A stretch of DNA of 54,686 nucleotides from Paracoccaceae bacterium. GTDB taxonomy: Bacteria; Pseudomonadota; Alphaproteobacteria; Rhodobacterales; Rhodobacteraceae. Positions 8,272 to 16,349 of this stretch are shown in pieces. The notes beneath the pieces are model-generated. The model did no database searches and was not told where the DNA came from. It worked only from the letters and a program-made list of their open reading frames with translations. The DNA is taken from NCBI GenBank assembly GCA_028150825.1, contig JAOGIM010000010.1, positions 1-54,686 on the forward strand, written 5' to 3'. A program made the position numbers and the translations under genes. Each line of letters opens with the position of its first letter. Positions within the stretch are counted from its first letter, which is position 1.

Positions 8272-8738
8272 TCAGAGTTCATTTTGCTTCGAGCATTCTG
8301 AGCGCACTTATCATATAAAAAGCCGCTATAATAGCGTTTGATCTTGTGCTTGGTGTTGCCATATGTGCGGGTTCCCTACGAACAAGTGTTTTGAACCAAA
8401 TTACGCCGACTTGAGCTGTTATCAAGGCATGATCGCTGGTTTTCGGTATCAAAAGAATGGCTCTGTAACCGTGCTGGAGGGTGGACAGCGCCCCACCCCA
8501 CTACTTTCTTATTCAATCACAGAATTCGCATAAACTCCGATGAGAAGTTTGTCTGCGCATTAACACTCCTAATATTTTTACCAAAATCAAACGCGCCAAC
8601 TAGTCATGTAAAATTACAAGATGGGGTAGGTGATACGGCGAACGATTAATCTACGAAGGTAAAAGGTGTCAAAAGAAATGGTTAAATTTTCAAATAGACA
8701 TTGCGGCAATTTGAATATTTTTGCTAAAGTAAGTTGGC
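8272..8738 (+). other. Gap without a confident gene; possible decayed transporter
   Basis: No convincing intact gene. A 56-codon ORF (8363-8533, plus) has no recognised motif. On the minus strand, 8281-8500 reads SDHALITAQVGVIWFKTLVR and continues in an open frame that resembles the last helices of a DMT/EamA transporter, which would make this stretch a decayed exporter. That reading is weak. The plus ORF at 8666-8965 is mostly antisense to the HD-domain gene and is probably not real. Confidence 0.3.
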
Positions 8739-9248
8739 TTAAAGCCCTAGGAAGGTCTGTTTTGAGCGCTCTGTGGCGGATGAAACTAAGTCCAGTCTAC
8801 TCGCACTATAAGCGCCAAGATAAGTCCTATCTGGTTCAATATCCACTCTCCCTAAATCTAACCTATCTGCATCCCAGCAGGTCTGAACAGTTAGGTTTGG
8901 ATGTAATTTTCCATCTGAATGATACCGACATGCCGTGCGCAACAGGCGCATTTCGGTCTCATTAGCCGCGAACCACTTTCCATTAAGTGAATTACAAAAA
9001 TCTGCGGCTCTTAGTCCATGATTAATATCGCTTAAGTGGTTCCATCTTCGGCTATCATGAATCAGGGCAAATAATTCGATGACTTTTAAGTTTACATCAA
9101 GATGCTTGGCTATCATTCGGCCGTTTATCACAACGCGTAACCAATGGGCGATACCATGCACGCCTTTGAGATCTAATTGAAACTGTCCTGCCAAATGGTT
9201 GAGAAATGGTTGTGTGAGCACATGTGATTTAAATGGCATTTTCAGCAT
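8739..9248 (-). CDS. HD-domain protein (putative metal-dependent phosphohydrolase)
   Basis: 169 aa. The HD-superfamily core is visible: GVHGIAHWLRVV (first His region), LFALIHDSRRW (the HD dyad), ADFCNSLNG, and RTACRYHSDGK with a late CWDADRLDLGRVDIEPD, the conserved Asp near the end of the domain. HD proteins are usually cytoplasmic phosphohydrolases for nucleotides or related substrates; the substrate here is unknown. The start is ATG 9248 with AGGA about 12 bases upstream. It is a single-domain protein, upstream on the minus strand of nothing obvious, and 211 bp downstream of the BLUF gene. Joint transcription with BLUF is possible but not shown. Confidence 0.75.
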   Translation of the reverse strand: MLKMPFKSHVLTQPFLNHLAGQFQLDLKGVHGIAHWLRVVINGRMIAKHLDVNLKVIELFALIHDSRRWNHLSDINHGLRAADFCNSLNGKWFAANETEMRLLRTACRYHSDGKLHPNLTVQTCWDADRLDLGRVDIEPDRTYLGAYSASRLDLVSSATERSKQTFLGL

Positions 9249-9459
9249 TTCTATGGGAATCCTAGGCTTAACTGGACGACTTATGACATAAAAATATCGT
9301 TTGCATTGGATATTTTAACTGTCAGCCTCAGCTTGAATTGAATATTTTGAGTTTTAAAGGTCATAGTGCGGAAAGTTAAGGTGCTTAAGTTATAAGAGTT
9401 TTGAACCGTCGGCCAAAAACGCGTCTGCGTTTATTTCAAGCCAAAGACAGGCTTTTGCT

Positions 9460-9864
9460 TTAAGATGGATCAGAGGCGAGCCCTTCAAAAACTGTCATGA
9501 TGCTATCTCTTGAGATTAGAAATGCATCGCTTTCCATCTCTGTTCTTGTCCACATCCATGGTTTTAATGGATCATGCTTCATCGACCATCCGGGAAAGAG
9601 CCGTCCCGTACAATCCTCTGAAAGGAGTAAAGATACCTCAAGATGCCTGTCATCAACGCTAATTCGGTTAAACAAGGCGTCAATTTTATCTTTAGGGCCC
9701 TCTAAAAACTGCAAATAAATTTCATGCCTGCAAATAAGGGCACCAGTTATGCCATCTCGGTCATTATTTCTCCTTGAGAATAACAAGATATTGTCAAGGA
9801 TTGAGCTGTCAAAGCCAAATGGTCTTGATCGATAAACAGTACGCTGCAACAATTCTGCACCCAT
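9460..9864 (-). CDS. Short BLUF-domain blue-light photoreceptor
   Basis: 134 aa from ATG 9864. GGAG lies 6-7 bases before it, making it better than the TTG at 9882. The single BLUF domain binds FAD. Key residues are present: Tyr11 (QRTVYRSRP), the two Asn of SRRNNDRDGITGAL (flavin contact), Gln52 in YLQFLEGP (the Tyr-Gln photoswitch pair) and Trp93 in RLFPGWSM (the semi-conserved Trp). There is no output domain, so signalling must go through a partner protein. The C-terminal 35 residues form the capping region. The neighbour on the same strand is an HD-domain protein. No other photosynthesis or rhodopsin genes are in the window. Confidence 0.9.
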   Translation of the reverse strand: MGAELLQRTVYRSRPFGFDSSILDNILLFSRRNNDRDGITGALICRHEIYLQFLEGPKDKIDALFNRISVDDRHLEVSLLLSEDCTGRLFPGWSMKHDPLKPWMWTRTEMESDAFLISRDSIMTVFEGLASDPS

Positions 9865-9968
9865 CGTTTTCTCCGCTGACAACTGATGTTAGTAGACTAT
9901 ACCCTAGATCAGTTGGACTTAAACAAAATAATGTTCCAACTACTATTAATCTTAACTATTTCGCTTAA

Positions 9969-10631
9969 TCAGCATTCTATCAATAGTGGGGCCTCTTGTG
10001 TTACAATTTCACAATGTCTTTTTTGTAAAAGCAGCGATAAAAACGCGAATAGTAATACGATGATAAGAGAACCAGCCATCGAATAGTCAATGATCTTTTG
10101 TGTCCCTTTGTTTATATTAAAGTTGTTTAAACAGGCACCTAAATAAAGCCAGCAAAGATGAAGTGGGATCCAAATCATGTTCACTATTAACAATTTAATG
10201 GCAATTTCTGTCACGAAGCTATCAGCGTAAAACGAAAATCCGCTTATGAGGGCTGTGTTGACTGCATAGGCTTTGGGATTGACCAACTGCAAGCCGACGC
10301 CAGCAATGAAGCCAGGCATTGCTTTGGGTGTAACCAAGGCAATGTTACTTCCTGCGAACGCGATATGAAATGCCAAAAAACTGAGATATCCAACAGAACC
10401 TATCAGTAAAAGGTTGCGCATCCAAGGGGCTGCAAGAAGGATTGAAGCTAAACCAGAAACGACGGTGAGTATCACCAAGTGACACCCTATGACCAATCCG
10501 CCTAAATACCTGATACCAGCCCGATATCCAAAGGCACTTCCAACCCCTGCAAGAAAAAGTACTGCTGGACCGGGCGTCACAACCAATAGAAAGAGACTTA
10601 TAGCGAAGGCGAGCATGATCTTGAATTTCAC
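9969..10631 (-). CDS. LysE/RhtB-family amino-acid exporter
   Basis: 220 aa with about six membrane segments. The family hallmarks are VVTPGPAVLFLAGVG near the N-terminus (the conserved TPGP turn), GYRAGIRYLGGLVIG, and GLQLVNPKAYAVNTAL (the NPKA motif). These exporters move amino acids or homoserine lactones out of the cell. The start used is GTG 10631, which follows AGGAAGG at very short spacing; ATG 10616 is an alternative. It is a single gene, divergent from the methyltransferase pseudogene at 10790. Confidence 0.85.
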   Translation of the reverse strand: MKFKIMLAFAISLFLLVVTPGPAVLFLAGVGSAFGYRAGIRYLGGLVIGCHLVILTVVSGLASILLAAPWMRNLLLIGSVGYLSFLAFHIAFAGSNIALVTPKAMPGFIAGVGLQLVNPKAYAVNTALISGFSFYADSFVTEIAIKLLIVNMIWIPLHLCWLYLGACLNNFNINKGTQKIIDYSMAGSLIIVLLFAFLSLLLQKRHCEIVTQEAPLLIEC

Positions 10632-10789
10632 CTTCCTAGTTTGTCATTCACTAAATCTGCTGGAAATCGATTTGTAAATCTACATGTTAAATAAGCTTAT
10701 TTAAATGGAGTATATTCAAGAGAATGGCTGGTATGCTACTGCATAGGTATTAAGCTTGAATTACATGTTAAATTTAGCGAAGTTTGCGC

Positions 10790-11568
10790 ATGATTGGCCA
10801 ATCCATAGTATTTGAAGATGCCGTACAATATGAACGCTGGATGGGTGTATGGAGCCAACTTCTGCGGCTTAAATTTATCAATTGGTTTAACCTGATAGGG
10901 CGCAGTGCTGGATTGATATTGGATGTGGAAATGGTACATTCACAAAACAGATAGTGGAGCTTTGTGCACCCTTGGAGGTTCAGGGGTTAGATCCATCCAA
11001 TGCATAGATTGAATTTGCCCAAAAACGCCAAAAAGTGCGGCTTGGGGCGTTTCAAAAAGGTGATGCTCTGGACTTGTCATTTTACTCAAATGGCTTTGAC
11101 ATCGCAGGGATGACCTTTGTCTTTTTTTGTTCCCGACTCTGTCAAAGGTGTGACTGAGATGAAAAAGGTCATGCGTCCTGGAAGATCAACATCTGCCTAT
11201 GTTTGGGATATCTATGGGGGTGTACTTCCAACTGAACCCTTTCACAAAGAATTTGGCACGGTGAATATTGAATATCCGTGTCCACCCAGTGCTAAAGCTT
11301 CAAAAATAGATGTACATGGGGCTGTGTGGATTAATGCAGGGTTACCAAAGATCAGAACGAAGAAAATATCTGTTCAAAGAACGTTTCAAAGTTTGACGAC
11401 TTTTGGATTTTTAGTACTCAGTCGCCCACTCTGATCCCCGTTTTAACGAATTGGTCGTCCAAAGAACTCGATCGTTTTAAACCTTTAGTAGCACAGCACT
11501 TGAAAACTGAAGCTTATGGTCAGGCCACGTACTTTGACAATGCCAACGCAGTCAAAAGAACTGTTTAA
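10790..11568 (+). pseudogene. Decayed SAM-dependent methyltransferase gene
   Basis: A class I methyltransferase can be followed through three frames. ATG 10790 opens with FEDAVQYERWMGVWSQL; after a shift near 10907 comes the SAM-binding motif WIDIGCGNGTFTKQIVELCA, then GLDPSNA interrupted by TAG (11005-11007, from a likely CAG), then GDALDLSFYSNGFDIAGM. A seven-T run at 11121-11127 adds one base, after which the protein resumes with FFVPDSVKGVTEMKKVMRPG and PTEPFHKEF. A further shift near 11388 leads into FDDFWIFSTQSPTL and an ending ANAVKRTV before TAA 11568. Length (about 255 codons) matches the intact family, so the gene is complete but dead. It faces the LysE gene and lies upstream of the Nit hydrolase. 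Confidence 0.85.
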
Positions 11569-12269
11569 TGCGGGTACAAGATTAACTGATGTTTGATAAT
11601 AGACGCTTCACGGATGGTTGAAATGCCTCTTAGATCCGCTCGGACGAAGATGATAAATACCTTGCTGAACTTGGACGCGCAATTATGAATACATTTGAGG
11701 ATGAGACAGCATGCAATATATCTATTATGATCCTCAAAAATAAATGGTTGGAATTCAAGGTGCGCGTTGGAAACTGCAGTATTGATATTATTAAAGACTT
11801 AGACGATCCGCGCTGTATAAGCGCGATTTAGACAAATTGATTGGCCTGACTTCATAAAGTGAAAAATTATTCACCCTTTTTGGACAAAACTGGGTCCTAA
11901 AACATTAACTTTTTTAGGCGTTGTCGAGGCAAAATTTGTATTTGGGCATGATACTGATATTGGTCCGTTTGATCGATAGGCACTTAAAACTGCGTCAGCT
12001 AAAAAAACGCCAATAAGAAACACTGTAAACGGATTAGCCTGGTGATGTCTTCGCATTTTCTCTGTAATGCACTTCGGGAGTTCTAAGCATCTGTCTGTTG
12101 ATAAGTGAATTCATGTGCGTAATGGATATTGTTACGGCAAAGTAGGTAAATCCCTAGAAACTTTTGTTGTTAAATGAAAAATATTTCAGATTTAACAGTA
12201 TCTATCAGTGCAAAACAGCTTACTTAAATGTCCATATCAATATGAGACGAAATCAATTTCTTTAAGTGT
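11569..12269. other. 700-bp stretch without an intact gene
   Basis: No ORF with recognisable protein character. Short open fragments on plus (for example KYLAELGRAIMNTFEDE around 11655-11700, and TLTFLGVVEAKFVFGHDTDI around 11900-11960) look like protein text but are broken by stops, so this is probably another decayed gene following the methyltransferase pseudogene. I cannot name its family. Confidence 0.35.
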
Positions 12270-13103
12270 TTACTTGATAACCAGCTTATAGAGTCTTTCA
12301 TTGTTCAAAGATGGGATTTGATTGCGCGCAGCTTTGGATTGTTGAAGGTCTAAGTCTAACGTGCATGTTCCGGTTTTCTTACCGCCTAGGTCTGCTATTA
12401 TATCCCCCCAAGGAGAAATTACCAGCGAATGCCCCCATGTACGTCGACCGTCAGCATGCGCTCCAACTTGGGCCGCTGCAATGATCCAAATCCCATTTTC
12501 GATCGCACGTGCGCGCAGTAGAACCTCCCAATGGGCCTTTCCTGTTGGCACCGTAAACGCGGATGGAACAAATGCGACTTTTGCGTCAGCTTTGGAAATG
12601 TCGCGATAAAGATGTGGAAAGCGAAGATCATAGCAAATGGTTAACCCCATGCGACCAAATGGAGTTGTCACTACGATGGCCTCACTCCCGGCGTCATAGC
12701 GATCAGACTCTTTAGTTGGCGATTTCTCTGGCAAGAAGATATCAAACAAATGTAACTTGTTGTATGAAGCAATTATTTCTCCTAAAGGATTAATCATTGT
12801 TGCATGGTTCAAAAATTTTCTGCCAGCCCCTAGGATTGGTGTTGAACCTGCTTGTATCCACAAACTATGTTTGGCTGCATGCGCCTGACAGGCCAATATA
12901 AACGGGTCCTGATCCACTGAGACGACCTGCGCCAGTGCATTTTCAAGGTTGCGCTCCATTAGTCCAAATGCCTCTGGCAAGGCCAACATCTGTGAGCTGT
13001 CCGCGACGGCCATATCCACTATATGACCGAGGTTCTCAACATTTTTGGCATGACTGTTTGACGAGGTAGTTTGGGCAATGGTCAATCTAAGGTGTGAGGA
13101 CAT
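12270..13103 (-). CDS. Carbon-nitrogen hydrolase (Nit-type amidase)
   Basis: 277 aa, cytoplasmic. The nitrilase-superfamily triad is visible: Glu44 (LPEAFG), Lys117 (YNKLHLFD) and Cys158 (TICYDLRFPHLYR). NKLHLFD and CYDLRFP followed by VPSAFTVPTGKAHWEVLLRARAIEN are typical of the Nit1/Nit2 branch, whose members include omega-amidase and deaminated-glutathione amidase. The sequence thus supports an amidase acting on deaminated glutathione or alpha-ketoglutaramate-like repair substrates. The N-terminus MSSHLRLTIAQTTS starts the first beta strand, supporting the ATG at 13103. In relatives the gene often sits by glutaredoxin and a methyltransferase; here the methyltransferase neighbour is a pseudogene. 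Confidence 0.88.
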   Translation of the reverse strand: MSSHLRLTIAQTTSSNSHAKNVENLGHIVDMAVADSSQMLALPEAFGLMERNLENALAQVVSVDQDPFILACQAHAAKHSLWIQAGSTPILGAGRKFLNHATMINPLGEIIASYNKLHLFDIFLPEKSPTKESDRYDAGSEAIVVTTPFGRMGLTICYDLRFPHLYRDISKADAKVAFVPSAFTVPTGKAHWEVLLRARAIENGIWIIAAAQVGAHADGRRTWGHSLVISPWGDIIADLGGKKTGTCTLDLDLQQSKAARNQIPSLNNERLYKLVIK

Positions 13104-13272
13104 GGATATCTTCTTGGCTCATTACTGATAAACTTTATCTTAGCGGTGCTCGTAACTTAAAGATATTTGTATCTTTGGCTCTTTGTAAAAATTGCTAAAG
13201 GGTATCTTAGGATAGCATTTGGTGACGAAATCTTTACACAGTCAGAATAATAAGTGATGTGGAGCAATATAA

Positions 13273-13755
13273 ATGGCGACCCCAGAACAAAGATTGGCCG
13301 AGCTTGGTCTAACCCTTCCTTCACCTTTGAATATACCTTCCGGTTTGCATGTTCCTTTTACATTTGTGAATGTTCGTGGACGTCGAGTGTCTATATCGGG
13401 TCATCCGAAACAGTCCTTTGACGGTAAAATTGCAGGGCCGTTTGGCAAAGTTGGCCAAGACCTTACGACTGAGACAGCACAAGAGGCCGCGCGCGATATT
13501 GGACTTTCAGTATTGTCGAACCTGAAACATGAAATTGGTGATTTATCGCGTGTTACAGGCTGGAACCGGGTATTTGGAATGGTCAACTCAGCACTGGATT
13601 ACAGCGAGCAACATCTGGTTATAAACGGGTTTAGCGATCTTATCATTGATGTTTTTGGAAAAAATGTTGGCCGCCATGCTCGATCCGCGATTGGATTAGC
13701 CGGTCTACCGATGAATTTTGCAATTGAAATAGAAGCTGAGCTTGAAATTGATTAG
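13273..13755 (+). CDS. RidA-family protein (YjgF-like, long form)
   Basis: 160 aa, longer than canonical RidA (about 128) and like the YjgF subgroup with an N-terminal extension. Matching segments are RLAELGLTLPSPL, RVSISGHPKQSFDGKIAGPFG, AREIGL-like AARDIGLSVLSNLK, VTGWNRVFGMVNSALDY and RHARSAIGLAGLPMNFAIEIEAELE. The C-terminal RSA(I)G..LP..(A)IE(I)E signature is the family signature, including the conserved Arg that contacts the substrate carboxylate. Canonical RidA deaminates reactive enamine/imine intermediates; activity of this subgroup is less certain. GGAG at 13261-13264 is 8 bases before the ATG. The downstream hairpin at 13821-13853 is shared with the convergent ABC operon. Confidence 0.88.
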   Translation: MATPEQRLAELGLTLPSPLNIPSGLHVPFTFVNVRGRRVSISGHPKQSFDGKIAGPFGKVGQDLTTETAQEAARDIGLSVLSNLKHEIGDLSRVTGWNRVFGMVNSALDYSEQHLVINGFSDLIIDVFGKNVGRHARSAIGLAGLPMNFAIEIEAELEID

Positions 13756-13820
13756 GCGTGGGATCATCGCTGGTGAGGGCTTGGTCTTTGGTCTTGACCA
13801 AAATTTGAAAAGGATTAATA

Positions 13821-13853
13821 AAAAAGTGGGATTGACAAAATCATCCCACTTTT
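13821..13853 (-). terminator. Terminator of the sugar ABC operon (possibly bidirectional)
   Basis: A stem of about 10-11 bp (AAAGTGGGAT paired with ATCCCACTTT) with a loop of about 10 bases lies 25 bases past the ATPase stop. Read on the minus strand, the stem is followed by a run of T. On plus the T-run is short, so it would serve ridA only weakly. Confidence 0.8.
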
Positions 13854-13877
13854 CCCAAATCTAAATGTGTCGTATTA

Positions 13878-14669
13878 TCAGATAGATTCCAGCTCTTTTG
13901 TCAGATCTCCGATTTCTGCACCACCAGCCATAAGTGTTTTGATATCATCGCCGGCTAAATCTTCAGCTGTTCCACTGCCAATCACCTCTCCAAGTGAAAG
14001 GAATGTGAAACGGTCAGCGATTAAGCGCGCGTGGATTTCGTTATGTGTTATCAAAATAATCGCAATATCACCAAGTTTCTGAACGCGTTTGATGGTTTTT
14101 AAAACTTCCATCTGCTGCTTTTGCCCCAGGGCTGACGTAGGCTCATCCAAGATCAAAACCTTGGCGCCAAAGTAAATCGCGCGCGCGATGGCAAGCGTTT
14201 GACGTTGTCCGCCACTCATTGTTCCTACGGCCTGTTCTGGATCTGCTATATTGATCCCAATTTTAGCCATTTCCTCAGATGCTATACGATCCATTTCCTT
14301 CATTTTCATCAGACCAAAGGGGCTGTTAAAGCTGGTTATTTCACGACCAAGAAAGAAATTTCTGGTCACTGAGGTCAGAGCATTCAAGGCGAGATCTTGA
14401 TAGACAGTTCCAATGCCCGCATCGCTTGCATCGCGCGGTGAGGTAAAATTTACAGGCTTACCCTCGATTTCGATTTCACCACTGGTTGCGGGAAAAACTC
14501 CAGATAAGATTTTTATCAGCGTTGATTTACCAGCCCCGTTGTCGCCCAGCAATGCATGGACTTCACCAGGGTGGATCTCAAGATTTACACCGTTAAGCGC
14601 TGTAAAAGAACCAAACTTCTTAACCAGATTATTGGTCTTGATCAGGGGGGGTAAGCCAGATTGTGTCAT
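13878..14669 (-). CDS. Sugar ABC transporter ATP-binding protein, single-domain (FrcA-like)
   Basis: 263 aa, half the size of the duplicated RbsA/MglA ATPases, so two copies or a homodimer must form the complex as in FrcA-type fructose importers. Motifs: Walker A GDNGAGKS, Q-loop in TVYQDLALN, signature MSGGQRQTLAIARAI, Walker B VLILDEPTSAL and switch His in LITHNEIHA. The D-to-L change after DEPTSA (SALG instead of SALD) is seen in carbohydrate CUT2 ATPases. The ATG directly abuts the permease stop, with GGGGAA inside the permease 3' end. Position in the inositol island suggests that it powers inositol uptake. Confidence 0.9.
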   Translation of the reverse strand: MTQSGLPPLIKTNNLVKKFGSFTALNGVNLEIHPGEVHALLGDNGAGKSTLIKILSGVFPATSGEIEIEGKPVNFTSPRDASDAGIGTVYQDLALNALTSVTRNFFLGREITSFNSPFGLMKMKEMDRIASEEMAKIGINIADPEQAVGTMSGGQRQTLAIARAIYFGAKVLILDEPTSALGQKQQMEVLKTIKRVQKLGDIAIILITHNEIHARLIADRFTFLSLGEVIGSGTAEDLAGDDIKTLMAGGAEIGDLTKELESI

Positions 14670-16256
14670 TTAAATATTCCCCATTATACGTTTGCGGATA
14701 TTTTCATTGAGCAAGGCAGAGGCGATGATAACCAGCCCAAGGAAGACTCTGTAAAACGATCCATCGATTCCAGGGATATAGAAAAACGCCTCTCGGGCAA
14801 GGCCGAAGATAAATGCCCCCACAATGATGCCCAGTACAGTGCCAAAACCTCCTGTCATAACCAACCCGCCAATCACGGCGGCAGCAATCGCTTCAAGCTC
14901 TTTCAGGTTGCCTTTGGCTGCATCACTCGTGTTGACTTCAAATACTTGACACGCTGCAAAAATGGTGGCGCAGAAAGCGGAAAATACAAACAGTGAAATT
15001 TTGACCTTATTGGTTGGAACACCATTGGCTTGTGCGGCACTAAGGTTCCCGCCCGTTGAATAGATCCAGTTACCTGCTTGTGTGCGGCTGAGCACGATGT
15101 AGCAAAAAATGGATAAGATAACCCATATCATGACGCAGGAATAAAGACCTGGCGCAAATTGATTTCCAAAGTTATTTGTATTCCAATCGATCGGGAAATA
15201 GAGCCAATCGAAAAGAGCTTCTAAAATGTTCCCACCAAAGAAATCAGCAACTTTGTTCACAGTTGGTAGCGTATCGATATAGGCTCGCGCAACATCCACA
15301 TCGCTCACATTTTTGGGAACGACGGGAGTAATGCTGAAATTCTCAATTTTATCCTGAATGGCGTTTACCATGTATTCGTTGCCCGACTGCACCGCATTTT
15401 CCAAGGCTTTTTCCAGTGGCTTAACACCCTTGGCTTCCATTATGGCGGTTTTGGCTTCTGCCACACGATTGTAGGTATAAGCCAAACGTTCGGTCAATGT
15501 TGCAATCGTATCAGAAGGGAGTGTTTGGGCCATACTGACGAGGTCCGCTTCAGGTAGCGATTTGGCATCTAATCTGCTTAATTCACCGTACTCTGGAAGG
15601 TCAATTATGTTCTTTAGATCAGGAATCTCTGTAACTGTGGTTGATCCGGCGCTTTGATCGGGTCGATGGTTGAAAGCGCGAAGTGATACTTCTGTCAAAC
15701 CACGTAAGAAAAACAGACCACCCAGTGTTACGATAAAGGAGGGTAGTCCAGACCGAACAACTATAAACCCTTGGATCCAACCAAAGGTAAGCGTAAAGCA
15801 CATGGTAATAAAAATCGCCCATATTGGCGTGACATGGTCTACCGAAAGTACTGTAAAGTATTCGATATGAATTCCGCCTTCGAAAGAAATATAGGGAATG
15901 AGAATGGCAAAACCCCAGCGTAGTATCATTGCCATACATGCTCCGGCAAAGCCGATCATTGACCCAATGGAAAGGTCGAACTCGCCAGCAATAATCAATA
16001 GACCCGCGCCAAGCGCAATAATCCCGAGCTGTGAAATTACACGGAGGTTGTTGCGGATGCCAAGTGCATTAAATCCTTCTCCCGCAAAAGGGTTCCATGT
16101 ACTTTCAGCCGCAGGAATGGAGAAATAGCCAAGCATTCCAAACAATAAGATCATGACCCCAATAGGGCCTATTTCTGGTCGGGCAAACATAGTCCAAATA
16201 TGCCTTTTCGGCGCATGTCGATCTGCTTCTTGGCGAACTTCTGTTGAATCACTCAT
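14670..16256 (-). CDS. CUT2-type sugar ABC permease with a large soluble insertion (probable inositol importer)
   Basis: 528 aa from ATG 16256 (GGAA 8 bases before it); typical RbsC-like permeases have 320-350 aa. Membrane helices cover roughly residues 31-47, 75-125 and 145-190, then again 365-392 and 418-515. Family motifs include AGEFDLSIGSMIGFAG and GGLVMTGGFGTVLG. Between RGLTEVSLRAF (about 195) and the helix starting near 366 there is a polar, helix-rich segment of roughly 150 residues with a heptad-like part (LTERLAYTYNRVAEAKTAIM) and an IPDLKNIIDLPEYGEL start. RbsC has only about 40 residues here. The reading frame stays open and codon use is like the rest, so it is not a frameshift artefact. 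Confidence 0.9.
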   Translation of the reverse strand: MSDSTEVRQEADRHAPKRHIWTMFARPEIGPIGVMILLFGMLGYFSIPAAESTWNPFAGEGFNALGIRNNLRVISQLGIIALGAGLLIIAGEFDLSIGSMIGFAGACMAMILRWGFAILIPYISFEGGIHIEYFTVLSVDHVTPIWAIFITMCFTLTFGWIQGFIVVRSGLPSFIVTLGGLFFLRGLTEVSLRAFNHRPDQSAGSTTVTEIPDLKNIIDLPEYGELSRLDAKSLPEADLVSMAQTLPSDTIATLTERLAYTYNRVAEAKTAIMEAKGVKPLEKALENAVQSGNEYMVNAIQDKIENFSITPVVPKNVSDVDVARAYIDTLPTVNKVADFFGGNILEALFDWLYFPIDWNTNNFGNQFAPGLYSCVMIWVILSIFCYIVLSRTQAGNWIYSTGGNLSAAQANGVPTNKVKISLFVFSAFCATIFAACQVFEVNTSDAAKGNLKELEAIAAAVIGGLVMTGGFGTVLGIIVGAFIFGLAREAFFYIPGIDGSFYRVFLGLVIIASALLNENIRKRIMGNI

Positions 16257-16308
16257 GATCATTTCCAAAAAAATTGGATAGCGAATAGCTACCCATGGCT
16301 TGCAAAAA

Positions 16309-16337
16309 AAAGTGGATGACACGGGGTCATCCACTTT
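16309..16337 (-). terminator. Intrinsic terminator/attenuator between binding-protein and permease genes
   Basis: On the minus strand a perfect 12-bp stem (AAAGTGGATGAC paired with GTCATCCACTTT, 5-base loop) is followed by a T-run, 13 bases after the binding-protein stop (16350) and about 50 bases before the permease start. This should end part of the transcripts, leaving binding protein in excess over membrane components. Confidence 0.88.
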
Positions 16338-16349
16338 GGATTTGTTATA

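Noticed and set aside
8666-8965. 99-codon ORF on the plus strand
   Set aside because: Most of it is antisense to the HD-domain gene and the product is basic and low in recognisable motifs.
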